64,000 bases of DNA from Cynocephalus volans (lineage: Eukaryota > Chordata > Mammalia > Dermoptera > Cynocephalidae): positions 16,668,501 through 16,732,500 of the forward strand of contig NC_084467.1 in the NCBI RefSeq assembly GCF_027409185.1. Direction: 5' to 3'. The position numbers were made by a program, and so were the translations under genes. Positions 29,146 through 41,615 of the stretch are shown here, one piece after another. The notes below the pieces were generated by a model. It saw only the letters and a program-made list of their open reading frames with translations, had not been told where the DNA came from and did no database searches. The number at the start of each line of letters is the position of its first letter. The stretch's first letter is position 1.

Positions 29146-32100
29146 AGTAAGGAAGGGGCGTGGGAAGCTCAGTGGTCAGCTTTGCTCATGCTCAGGACGG
29201 CCTCCAGCTCACATGCCCCTCTAGACATCACTGAGCACCACACAGAGTTTGAAAACACTGGGAAATTTCACATAAGATCTGGATTTCTGGCTTTTTGGAA
29301 AAATTGGAAGATCTGGCCAGCAGTGGACCCCATGTTTCTGCAGGATCAGTTGGAGCTGGGAGGTGGCTGCCCATCAGGGTATAGCTCTCTTTTGTGCCAC
29401 AGCCCCCAGCATTCCCTGTATTCTGACACTAAAACCCTTTGGACGGAACTCACTTGTCTGGTCATGGTGGAGACTGAGCTTGTGACCCCTGCCTTATTGA
29501 GTGCCATGCCCTGAGCTGGGCCTGGGCGGCAGAACAGCAAACAAGCCTGAGGCTCTCTCCTCAGGCTCATATCTCATGACAGAGACCTCCAGGGTCCACC
29601 CCAGTGTGTGGGGAAGTAAGGTGCTATGGGGGCAGGGAAAGGGGCACAAGAGTGGGCACAAGGGTGGGCACTGAGGCAGAGAAGACAGCGAATGAGCTGA
29701 GGCTTGACAAGTGGAGAGGACCTGGGGCATGAGGGTGTAGAGGGGAATTCAGAAGGAAACATTGTGGGGAGAGGTGAGCTTGGAGAGGTGGACACGAGGG
29801 CCTCGAATGCCATCCCCAAAAGCTGGGGGTTGACCATGAAGTTCCTGGGGAGCCATAAAGGGCTGTGGAGCTTGGGAATGAGCATCATTTTTGAAAGATC
29901 ATCCTGGCAGCTGGTTTCAAGGGTGGCTTCAGGAAGAGGGACTGGAGGCTGGGACTGGAGACCCATCTGGAGGCTGTTACAATAGACCAAGCAGGAGAAG
30001 CTAAGGCCGTGGAGATGGGGAGGAGGAATAAGCCCCCAATACGGGCCTGAATATCACTCCTAATTGTCAGGAAGGAAGCTGGACGAGCATATGAAAGATT
30101 AGCTTGTCAGCAAACCAAATGCTCTGAGATGGAGAGCAGGAGGCAGCAGGGCACCTACTATGTGCCACACACCCTACTAAGTGCCTGAGACATGGCAGTG
30201 AAGTTGTTACCCTGAGGGTACATTTTCCATACACCCCCTACCATTCTGTGAGGTGGGCAGTTTCACCCCTTATTTTACAGATGGGGAAGTAGAGGCTGGG
30301 CAGGTCAGAGAGATTTGCACCAGGGCCCATGGATTGTAGGTGACAACTGGAAGTTGAACCCGGGTCTGCATGGCTCCCAATCCATGTTCTCCCCCTTGCC
30401 TTCAGGGCACTAATCCCTCTAAGGAAAACAACCCCAGCCCCATCAGCCATAGAATCACGGGCTCCCTCAGCCCCCCAGAAGCCCTACTGTGGGAGTGGTG
30501 AGAGTCCCAAGACAGCAGTGTTTATAATTAGCCCTGGTGGCTAAACTGAAGACCTCCCACCAAGATCTAGCCCCAGCCGACCTCAGGGAGCAGGGATTAA
30601 GTTCTCAGAAGAGGATCTGGCCTTCCTGTGGGTCTCCCTGTGATGCTGCCTTGATCAGGGCACCAGGCCCTATTCTGGCTCCTCAGCAGTCCGTGAGAAC
30701 CTTGGGGTGGGCTGGGCACTCATGCCCCGCCAGCCAAGCAGGGGGCAGGCCAGTGCCACGTCTCCCTCCTGCCTGTTGGAACCGAGACTCAGGATCATCG
30801 AGGCAGCGGGCACACAAGTGCAGGCACAACAGGGAATACTTCTGTGGCGTTCCTGAGTACTAGGCACTGTCCCCAAGTGCCTCGCTGCACACATTAACTT
30901 ATTTTCCTCCAAATACCCTCGAGGGCAGGGACTGTTGTGATCCCCATTTTACAGAATTTCTGTTCAGTAACTTATCGGAAGCCACACCACTAACAAGGCA
31001 CGGAGCCAGGACTGGGAGCCAAGCAGCGAGGCTGCAGAGTGCAGGAGTTAATCACGCCATGCGTTCCATGCACCCTTCAGCCTCGGGCAGGGCCGGACTT
31101 CAGGAGGGCTCTTCCTCTTCCCCGACGGCGTCTCAGGCAAGTGGATTCTCTTCCAGGTGCCTAAATTCCCTGTGCCGTGACTTACAGGAGGACAGGAGGG
31201 TTCAGTGTCTGTGGGTGGGTCACTAAATGCCGATCCTCTGGTCCTGGGGTTGGGGCCTGGCTGGTCCCTGCCACCCACTCGCTGGAGTCCACTGCCCTCA
31301 TAGTGGACTCCTTAATCTGGAAGCCCCAGCCTCCCGAGCACCCTGATGGGGAAGGGCAAGATGTGGGGGATGTGAGCAGAGAGAAGCAAAAAGGACGAAC
31401 TGGGAATGTAACTCTGCAAAAGTTCCAGGTTGTGGGGTGGGGGTGGAAGGGTCAGTGTCTAGGGATCTTGTCCTCTTGGCCTGGAAACCAGGAGGGGGCC
31501 CATGGCTGAGCCCTCATCCTGGTGGGGAGCGCCCAGTGGCCTCCACCTACTCATGCCAGCCTAGCTCTCCAGACTCAGCCTGGGTCACTCTGGCTAGTGC
31601 CCTGTAACCAGCCTCCTGCCCACTCAGGTCACCTGGTGGGGAAGAATGGAGATGAAGCCGAGCCCAGGGCGGCCAGCTGGGTCAGGATGAGAGGAGCGCC
31701 CCGAGGCAGGATCTGGAGGCGCCTGAGATGTGGTCATTCACCCTCAGCTGCCAAGGCCTGAGCAGCTGCTCGCTGCCCTTGCAGCATGGGCAGGTGCTGT
31801 CCCGACAGCCACCGTCAGGGGGAGTTTTGGTACCGGATGGGCCCTTTGTCTGCCCTGAGCCTTCTACTCTTGAGGGAGTCTCCTGGGGCACAGGCCTCTG
31901 TCCACAGTCCCCCAGACAAAGCTCAGGCCTGGAATGGGCTTCTACAGTCCACAGGAGGAAGGTGGCCCAGAGAGAGTCAGACACCAAGCTGGAGTCACAC
32001 AGTAACATGAACAGAGGATCCAAGCTTCCACTTCCAGCAAATGGTCCTCATGGCCACTTGACCCTGCATCCAGCCAATGCAGGATCAGCCGCACCTTGGG

Positions 32101-35100
32101 ACTGCAGGTACAGGTGAGAAAGAAGGACTCACAGGTAGCCAGTGCCTGCCTCACACTGGCACTTCAGCACCCCCACCCCAACTGTCCCCATCCTCTTAAC
32201 AATGCTGGAAGTAGGGCACTGGCACTGGCCCTATTTTACAGATAAGAACACCAAGGTCCAGACAATGACTGGTGACTGGGACACTGCTGTAGCTGGTGGT
32301 CAGGGAAGGCCTGTCTCAGGAGGTGACAAGTGAGTTGAGACCCAGTTAGTAGGAGCTGCGACCCTGAAAAAAACTAGAGGAAAGATTGTGCCAAGCAGGA
32401 AATAAAGCAGGTGCAAAGACCCTGAGGTGGGAAAGACAATATGTTTGAGGGACAGAAATATGATAATAGGGCCAAAGCCAGAGAAAGAGGGACAGTGGGT
32501 GGGACGAGGTGGAGGGGTGGCCAGGAGCTGCACTGTGTGGGGCATAACAGAGGCCTGCATCTTCTCTGGTCGCGGCGGGCAGCCACTGGAGGGTTAGAAG
32601 CGGGGGAGAGACATGATGGGCTTATGCTTTGGAAAGATCGCCCTGGCTGCTGTGCAGACGAGGGCCCAGCAGTGCCAGGAGCAGATGCCAGAGCACAGTC
32701 TGGAGGCCATTCTGCTGTCCGGGTTGGGGTGGTGGCGGCGGTGGCTTGGACAGGCTACGTGTGGTGGTGGCGGGAAGGCGCTGGATCCCAGCTGTGCTGA
32801 GAGTTAAAGCCAGCAGGGCCTGCTGCTGGACTGCATATGGGGAGTGGAGGACGCAGCAGGGTCAGGGATGCCCCAGAGTTTTTGGCCTGAGCACCTGGGT
32901 GGATGAAGGTGCCATTTGTGGATATGGGGGACCAGATTTGGGGAGAAAATAGAGAGTTGGGTTTGGATCATGTTCCGCTGGAGGTGCCCATTGGACTTCG
33001 GAGTGTAGATGTTGGGTAAGTTGTCAGGAGGGAAAGGAGTCTGGAGTTCAGGGGAGGAGTTCAGGCTGGACATAGAAAGACAAAGGTCATGACTGTGTTT
33101 AAAGCTACGAGGCAGAGGGACGAGGTGACTTGGCCAAGGTTACAGAGAGCCAGTGGTCAGGATTTGAACTGAACTGGGGTCTGTCAGTCTCCAAAACCCA
33201 TAGGAGCTCTTTCCACTCCAGCAGGCGTTCACCTCTGGGAACTGGCAGAGACAAGGCCTCGTCTGCCCAGGTGTCAGGGGATACTACAAGACAGGGTGGG
33301 CAAGGAGAAGGCCCTGAGAATGAATTCTGGAGCAACTGAGATCCCTCCAGCCCAAGCTGCCCACACCCCCATCCACAGCCTGCCCAGCTGGAGGAGCCCT
33401 TGCCAAGCATGAAGTCCTAGACCCTGCCCATTGTACAGATAGAGAAACTGAGGTCCAGAGGAAGGCAGGGCTGGGGTCTAGGTCTGCCTGCCAACCCTGA
33501 CTCTTCCATCAGCCTCTCAGGTGGGCTCCTGTCAGAGCCACCTCAATGGTGGGTTGAAACCATCTAACTCTGTCATTCCTGAAAAAGGTGGGTGTCTCTC
33601 TTGAGGCCCTCAGATGGAACTGGGGCCCAGGGTCTTTCCTACTGAGCATCTCCCAAGGCAATGTTTGCCCGATGCCTGCCTCTGCCCCTTGTCTGGCCAT
33701 CCTGGCCTTTGGGACCCCTCTAGGTCCCTGGCAGGGTGGCCTCGAGACTGAATCCGGTCATGGCTCCTGCCCCGCGGCCAGGACCAAGGCCACCCTGGCC
33801 CCTGCCCAGACCACCCAGCGCCAGGGCCTGGCGGAGCCTGGCGGGGCTGGCCGGCAGTGCTCCCAAGCTGGCCAGCCGTGGTCTGGCTCCGTCTGAGAGG
33901 CTGTGGCCTGGGAACCACTAGCTGTCTCCTTGGGGAAGCGGCTGGGATCTCCAGAACAAACAGGGAAACCACAGGCTCCCCCACCCGCCAAGGAGGGGAG
34001 CTGCCCCTAGCCGCGCCTGCCAACACCCCACTGTCCATGGCCACCACTTCTGGGCGTATGGGACCGGCGAGCAGGCGCATAGCCCTGAGTAGAGGAAGGT
34101 GGGCTGCGGAGCAGGAAAGGCAGAGGGGAGAAGGGTCTTTGCAAGCAGTGGGGAAGGGGCAGGTGGCTGCGGCTGGGGGCTCAGGTGATCCCAGCTGCCC
34201 CTCAGAGCCCCTCGGGAGGGAGGTTTTGAATGAGCTGGGGTGAGCACTTCTCATCCTCAAGCTGAGAACAAAGCCCTGGAGGTAGAGAGAGCTGGGTTCA
34301 AATCCAGACTCTGCTGCCTCCTAGCTGAGCAGCCTTGGGCAAGTGACTTCACCTCGGTGCCTCAGTTTCCCCCTCTAAAAACAGTCTCAGGAGCACTTGT
34401 TTCCCAGAGCTGTGGTGAGATGACACAGAGTCCCCTGGATGAAAAGTGCCCGGTGCAGGGCAGAGCACATGGTAGGTCTTCAAGAGACATTGTTCCCGGA
34501 CCTGTCACTGGCTCAGTGGGAACCAGAAAAGTCCCAAGGATTCCTGGGCCTGGCAGGGCAGGCCGGGACAACCTCGCTGATTCAGACCAGCTGGGGGATG
34601 GGCAAGCATCTGACTGCACTAAAAGCCGCAATTAGAGCCCAATTTAAAGAAACGCTGTGTTAGTTCTTCCCTGGGCAGATGTGATTATAGGCTCCGAGTG
34701 AAACCGAGTGAAACCGTTACTAACAGGATGACACACAGAGGCCCCTTCCAGAGCATGGCAGGATGGCTGGCCCAGCCCCCTTGCACAACTGGGGAAACCA
34801 AGGCACTGAGCAGGAGGGGACAGGCCAGTGAAGAGGGGCCGGGCCCTGAGCTCTGTCCCCACCTCTGACTTTTCTCTGAAGGATTTACTGCTGCATCTGG
34901 AAGCCAGAGGCACCTTGAAGGACAGATGGGAACTGAGATGGCTGGAGCCCCGAGACAAGGTGGGGTCTTCCCAGAATGGCCGCAGTGTGAACTGGCCATG
35001 GAGCCAGCCAGCTGCTCCCTGCCCAACCCACAGGAGCCTTGAAATGGTAACATTAATAACAGCAATGGCAGCAGCAGCAGCTCCCCCCGTGAAGCACCCA

Positions 35101-36620
35101 CCAGGCAGGGGTCACCTGCATCCCCACAGTCACCCTGCGAGGGAGCTGCTGATGTCATCACCACCTTATGGGTGGGGAAATGGAGATTCTGAATGCTCAG
35201 TGACCCACCCAAGGTCACGCTGGGAACCAGCGGCAGTGCTGGTGTTGGAACAGGTGTGTTTCTGTTGGGACTGGATAAGCTGCTGAGATCCTTTAGCACG
35301 AGGCCTGGGCTGGGAATGTGGGGGGCGATCTCAGTGAAGGGTGACGGGGAGTGAGGGAGTGTGAGAGCAAGTGAATGAATGAATGAATAAATGAATGAAC
35401 GAAAAGTCTGTGTAAGGGACTCTGCCCTTGAGGTGGTGTGGGAGGGCCACAGGCCTTTCCCTAGTTGCCTCATCCAGGAGCCACCTGAGATTAATGAGCC
35501 ACAGGATAGAGGCCTAGATCTCACCTCCCCAGAAACAAGGATTCCCAACTTCCTGGGTGCCATGAAACACTTGGCTTGTCCAAATGCCCCCCGAAGGAGC
35601 ACTGGGCAGCACCTCTCTGGCCCACCCCTCCACTTTAGTCCCAACCATCCCCCCAACACCAGAAACAAAGGTCACCCTGCCCTAGTCCCCACCCCCCACC
35701 TGCACCCTTGCCCAGGGCTGAACTGCAAGGTAGGATTTGGGTCTGGGGTCCACACCCTCACCCCCGCCCCTCCCATCGGCAGCTCACTGGGGAGACCCCA
35801 GGGTGGGGGCAGTGCATACTTCAGTTGCTCCAAGGAGCTTAGAGGTCGGGTGCTGGAGTCCCCTGCTGGCCATGAGCCCCCTCACTCCATGGTGATGGGT
35901 CAGGAGGATTCTTCATTCATTCAACAAATATTTATGAGCCCCCACTGTGTTCCAGGTGCTGGGGCTCAGCAGAGCACATATGGGCCCTTCTGATGTTTAT
36001 GGTTCCACTGAGAAGGGGACTGGGCTTTGTATCATGCATCCCCCCACCATCTTCCCAAGGACACTGCCCATGCCCAGAAAACCGAGAGCTCCCTGTGGGC
36101 AGTAGCCTTGCCTCCCCCATCAGATTGGGGTTTCTCCAGGGCATGGTTGTGACACCCCCATCAGACTACTGTTCTTGAGAAACCTGTCCCCTCACTTCTA
36201 GAGCCTCTCCGGACAGGGCTGTGCTGTAGTTTATCCCGCTCGATCCCCATTCTAGCAGTGTTAAAGGGGGGAAATTCAACTATGGTATTTGAAATGTGGA
36301 GCCTTTGGGAGATGAGTGGACTGCAAGTGCTCTGCTGTCATTGATGGATTAATCCATTCCTGGATTAATGGGCTAATGGCAAGTGGATGGCAGTTGCGGC
36401 TTCATAAGGAGAAGCAGCAGAAAGTCAGGGCGCTCTTGCCCTGTCACCATGTGACACCCTCCACTGCCTTGGGACTCTCTGCAGAGTCCCCACCAACAAG
36501 GCCCTCGCCAGATGTGCCCCTTGACCTTGGACTTCCCCACCTCCACAACCGTAAGAAATAAGTTTTGTTTCTTTATAAACTACCCAGTTCCAAGTATTCT
36601 AAGTGACAGAAAACTAAGAC

Positions 36621-36808
36621 AGTTGCCAGATAAAATACAGGACGCCCAGTTAAATTTGAACTTCAGATAAACAAAGAATAACTTTTTAGTATAAGTATGT
36701 CCCAAATACTGCACGAGGTATACTTAAACTAAAATTTATTCCTTGTTTATCTGAAGTTCAAATTTAACTGGGCACTGTGTATTTCTATTTGCTAAATCTG
36801 GCCACCCG
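36621..36808. mobile_element. palindromic MITE (MER53-like)
   Basis: CCCAGTTAAATTTGAACTTC at 36645 pairs with GAAGTTCAAATTTAACTGGG near 36753, and AGATAAACAA with TTGTTTATCT, giving an almost complete palindrome of about 190 bp. Confidence 0.75.
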
Positions 36809-38689
36809 ACCCCTGGAGCTCATTCCTTCTGCTGGCACCTGGCCTGGCCAGATGGCCCAGGTTTTGCCTGGACTTGGCCCCTTCCTGCCCAATTAAAGCT
36901 CCTGTCAGCCCCCAGGACTGGTGTCCTCCCCCTTGCCCCATCTGCAACCCTAGCTCCTAGGTGGACACCACACCCACCACCTGGCAGGCCCAGTCCAGGC
37001 TATGGACCGTCAGGAATGCTGTGTCTGGTCTACTGCATCATAGGCCCAGAGAGAGAGACAGAGCCACCACTGCAGAGGGACCAAGACTGTCAGAGACACA
37101 AAGAGACAGAGACATTAAGAAAAGGGATGTAGAGACTGAGCAAATGGAGACAGAGGGGAGAAGCCAAGACAGAAAGAGACAGAGAATTTAAGGACCCCTG
37201 CCCTGAGCTGCTTCAGGAGACCAGTGCAGCAGGTGGAGGGTCCTAAAAGCCCACCAGGGTTTGCCTGAGTGGAATGGGGCAGAGGGGAGGCTGGGTCCCT
37301 GAGCCCCAACATTGTGCCCCAAACTGGCAGTCCCTAGGAGGCAGCTCAGGGTCTCCAGCCCTGGCAGGCAGGAGTGGGAGCCCATTCAGAGCCCAGCCCC
37401 AGCCCCTGCCACCTTCCCCTAGCCCTGCCTCCCAGGGGCATACACAGGGACATTCATGGCTTCCCAGAAGGGCCTATGGAGCAGCCAGAGAGGCTTTTAA
37501 AATTAGCCTCTCTAACCAGATCTGGTTATTTCAGGAGGCTCCATTCCGGGCTGTCCCCTTGGCAGGGCGGGAACAGGGAAGGAGGGAGGAAACTCCACAT
37601 TCCAGGGTCCCTAGCTGAGCACCCCCTGTGGCCTGAGCAGCAGAGAACATCCAGGTCCCAGTCCTCTGGCACTGGGCCGGCCTGGGCCTGCGGCCGTCTT
37701 TTTGGCAAAGTTGCCCCAGGGTTAGCCATGCATGTCCAGCTACATGGGGGAGGGGAGAACCCTTCGTATTGGGCATAAGTTCTGTGCCAGGCACCATGCA
37801 TGGTACCTTAAAGACCATGACAGTGTCTTCACACCAATAGGTAGGGGTCTCCTCCTCCTTTCCAGGTGAGGAAGCTGAGACGGTGAGACAGGGAGGTCCC
37901 AGCTCTGAGGCAGGGGAGATGGAGGGTGTTGGGTTTGCCAGGCACCCAAGTCCCTCCATGGGAGGCTGCTTCCCTCCTGCGTCTGGAGAAACCTCTGGCT
38001 GCTGTTTCCACCACCAGAGCTATTTCTAAGCAGAGTCCAGCGCTTCCTGGAGCCTGGTGCCCCCCACCCAAGCCCTAATTCCAGCCTCGAGTCAGAGTGT
38101 CCCGGCTCACCCTCCCCACCTCAGAATCCAGGGCGAGCACAGAGCTGGCACGGGCACAAGAGAAACAGTACTGGACACTTTGATCCCAGAGGCCAGATGC
38201 GTGCTCAGCCTCCCCTGGCCCCACCTCGGAGCCCAGAGGAGTAGGGCAGTGGGGCCCAGGTCTGGAACCCAGTGCAGAGGCCTTCCCCTCCCGCAGATGG
38301 GGCCTAGCCCAACCTGGGCAGGGCGAGGGCCAAAGCGGGTTCCTCCTGCCCAGCTGCCCACCTGCTTCTGTAACAACAGACCCCAGCTGCTGGACTTCAG
38401 CTACTGCATAGAGCCGTGGGGGGCAGTGTGCATCGTGGAGTGGAGTGACACAGGCCGACACGCCTGGGCTCTGCTGTGAAAGGGTCGTCACTCTGGGAAA
38501 GCCTGGGAGGGGAAGCACTTGACAGTCGTCCACTCCCAAAGCCTCAGTCTGGACGTCCATGCCAGGCCTGGCCCCAGTTACGGTGTCCTACATGCTCTGA
38601 GCTGACCCCACGTCCTCTGAAGGTTTATTGGTATGAACATTTAGTGGCTAATCACTCCACCCTCAACCCGCACACACTATGTTTTGGGC

Positions 38690-38890
38690 CCACCATGAGC
38701 TGAGGCTGCACCAGGAACTTTATGAGGGGATGCCTCATCTAATCCTCACACAAGGGGACCAACAAGGTCAGGACTATTAGTATCCCTCCTGTACAGATGA
38801 GGAAACTGAGGCCCAGAGAGCCAAAATTATGTGCCAAGGTCACAGAGCTAGGAGGTGAACAAACTCAGAGCTGACTCCAAAGAAGCCCTT
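38690..38890 (-). repeat. MIR (minus orientation)
   Basis: ATGAGGAAACTGAGGCCCAG, CCAAGGTCACAGAGCTAGGA and TCTAATCCTCACACAAGG in the order of a reversed MIR. Confidence 0.7.
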
Positions 38891-40154
38891 AACCTTGGTG
38901 CTGAACTGTTGCTGCTGGCCTGTTGCTGCTGGCCCTTTGGAGGTGGGTTGGGAGGGGACAGGGCAAAAGCCGGCGGCCGAGAGGACTGCAGAGCCTGGAC
39001 CAGGAGAGGGCACGGGGTGGGGGGCGGGGAGGTTAGAGGATGGGGGAGGCTGGGAAGGGGAGTGGGGCAGGGTTAGCCGTGGGCCCACTGAGCCCAGGGC
39101 AACCTGGAACCAAACCCAGGTGGGTGGAGTTGGGGTTTGGGTGTGAGTCATGGCCCCTGGGTCTGGGTGGCCTGAGGCATCTAAGAGTCATAGAAGGGCC
39201 CTGTCAGGAAAAGCCCAGCACTCCCTGGATAGCCCCCGGGGTGCTTCAGCATTGTCCAGGGAAGGAGATGGGGGCTGATGGGGGAGGCGGCCACAGCCAA
39301 GTTGTTGGGGAGGCCAAGGCATAGCTGATCCCACTGAGGCCTAGTTCGGTGCCTGCCCCCAAGCCCAATGTCCCCCCACCCACCCCCCAAACCTGCTCTT
39401 CCTCCTGTGGTTCTACCCCAGAGCAGACCCACCTCGTTAACCCAAAACCCAGGCTGGACCCCTGGGAGCCTCCCCAACTCCTCCCTCAGCTCCACATGCC
39501 ATCAGGCCCTTCGTCCTGTTGCTCGTGCCTCCCAACACCTTCCAGCCTGGCCACTGTCCTCCTGGCCACCCTCGCCCCCAACAAAGCCCCCTTGATCCTC
39601 TCCTCCCTCCGCTGACCCTGCCCAGCCAGTCACCACCAGCAACACCACTGCTTTTTACGGCTCTTCTGGTTTTAAAACCTCCATGGCTCCCCACTGCCCT
39701 GGGCATAAAGTCCTAGCCCCTTGGTCTGCCATTCAAGGTCATGTGGCCTCTGGCCTCGTCCCTGCTCATCCCCCTGTCCCTTCCATGGTCCCCTTCCTGC
39801 CATTCAGAACTGGCTGCCACCTTCCCAATTCCAGGTGCCCTCCACACCTTTGCACATGCAGTTCCCTCACCCAGGGACACTCTTCCCTAAGGCTTCCCAG
39901 GAACTAGGAGCCATCTGGGAACTGCTCCAGGAACTCCTCCCCATGCCTCCCTCCCCCAGACCCCTGCTCATGCACACACACCCCCAGCCACTCATCACCC
40001 TTTATTCCAGGGTCGTACACTGTGAGCTCCTGGGGCAGGTACCTTATCAGACTCATCCCCAGTCCCTGGCCCCCATCCATCCTGGTAAGCGATCCCTTGG
40101 CGCCCCCTGGTGGCCACATCAGGAAAATTCTTGGGATTCACTGAACAGGAGAGA

Positions 40155-40410
40155 GGAGGAGGTGATCATTAATTGAGCACCTACTGTGTGCCAGACAGTG
40201 TGTGCTAAGTGTTTGATATGAACTAGCTCAATGAATCCTTGTAACAAACCCTTGGGAGAGGTACTATTGCTCCTATTTCACAGAAGTGAAAACCGAGGTT
40301 CAGAGAAGCTAATGGTTCCTAATGCCACCAAGCTAATAATAGATGGTGCCAGGACTCACACCTATGTCTGCCTGACTCCAAAGCCATGTTCTTCCCCCTG
40401 TTGTGAAAGG
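40155..40410 (-). repeat. MIR (minus orientation)
   Basis: TTGAGCACCTACTGTGTGCC, CCTATTTCACAGAAGTGAAA and TCTGCCTGACTCCAAAGCC in reversed MIR order. Confidence 0.7.
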
Positions 40411-40606
40411 GAACAGAGTGGGGGAAGAGGTAGCGCCACAGGGAGGAAGCCAGGGCTGATGGTCACAAACCCTGTGGCTTGGCCTTGCTACCTACCCCTG
40501 GACTAGCAGCTCTGATGGGGACAGGTTTGCCCGTCCACCTTGGCACCACGGGCATCCATGTGGGGTTAATCTGGGCAGACCTCACACAAATCCAGGCCCA
40601 ACTCTA

Positions 40607-41615
40607 GGTACAATAGCGATAAATAGAATTTATTTTATACAACTGTTACTGACATACGCACGGCCACAGAGGCTTCCAAAATGGGTGTTGGGGCCAGAAG
40701 GCTGGCCTTTGGCGTGGCGCCTAAAAAGTGTGGACAGACACACACAAGGACATGGACTCACAGCAGCTGTGCCTGGCTGCCCCCTCCGTGGAGGTGGTGA
40801 GGGGAGGCGAGGCCTGCGATTCTAGGCCAGCTGAGACCCCTCGGTCTGGCGTGCCCAGGAGCATGGGATGGCAGGAGTTAAGCGGGGTGCTGGCTGAGGA
40901 GCCAGGTGGGTCCTCCTTCCCCCATAAGGGGTCACCTGTCTGTCCTGTGTAGGCAGTGGACAGGGCATTGGCAGATCTGTGGTGGAGCTTGAGGGTCCAG
41001 GAGGAGCCATGGGCACAGCCAGCTGCCTGCCCCTCAGTCCACTGGGGCCCAGGGGCCTCAAGAAGTGGGATAGGGTGATAGGAGGTCCCTGGGACGACAA
41101 TCCCCCCATTATGGGGCAGGTGCATGGAATCACAGTCTTCAGTGACCTCTGAAATAATCTTGTCCACTTGTAGCAGAGGCACCCAGTGAGGGAGAGTGAC
41201 TCACCCAGAGTCACAAAGCAGAACCCAACAGGAAGCCGGGAGTCAGGACTCAGCCTAGTGCTCATCCCGCCACACCTCATATCCTGCTGTAGGCTCTGTA
41301 TGCACTGACAATCTCTCTCCCTCCTTGTTTCCCTGCAGTCCAGAGGGGCACCCAGGGGTGATAGAAGCCCAGGGTGGGGACAAGCCAGGCCTGCTTGGTT
41401 GACCAATCCCTGCCCCAGCCCAGACCCCCAGCCTGGGGGGTGGGGACGATGCCAGCAGCTTCCCCACTCCCAGGTCTGGATGGCTCTGCCCTGCAGAGAC
41501 AGCCCAGATGGGTGGGCCAGGGGAAGGGTGGGGAGGCAGGTGTCAGCCTTGGGGGCAGAGGTCCCGTCGGCCCAGACTTGACACGGCATCTTCACCTGTG
41601 CTTCTGCGCTTTCAT
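40607..41615 (-). other. RAP1GAP: RAP1GAP last exon, 3'UTR
   Basis: The acceptor TTCCCTGTTCCCTGCAG at 41616-41632 precedes an uninterrupted tract of about 1 kb to the poly(A) signal. The 3'UTR intron (41616-42033) is inferred from splice sites only; unspliced, the 3'UTR would start at 42067. Confidence 0.65.

Larger units (their letters stand above)
26313..40606. other. intergenic region between convergent ALPL and RAP1GAP
   Basis: About 14.3 kb with no exon-like sequence that I can support. It holds old repeats: MIR/L2 pieces (26440-26580, 26680-26760, 30150-30400, 34262-34490, 35910-36010, 38690-38890, 40155-40410), MER20 (28995-29145), a palindromic MER53-like element (36621-36808), (TGAA)n at 35372-35402 and GA-rich DNA at 37045-37190. 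A recent 135-bp inverted repeat sits at 27744-28293. The reading frames seen on both strands lack splice context or coding bias. Confidence 0.75.

Noticed and set aside
34685..35668. 327-codon open frame on the - strand, the longest in the window
   Set aside because: It crosses a (TGAA)n repeat (giving SFIYSFIHS), a GCA run (LLLLPLLLL) and MIR DNA, has no domain I know, no splice or promoter context, and lies in GC-rich DNA where long chance frames are common.
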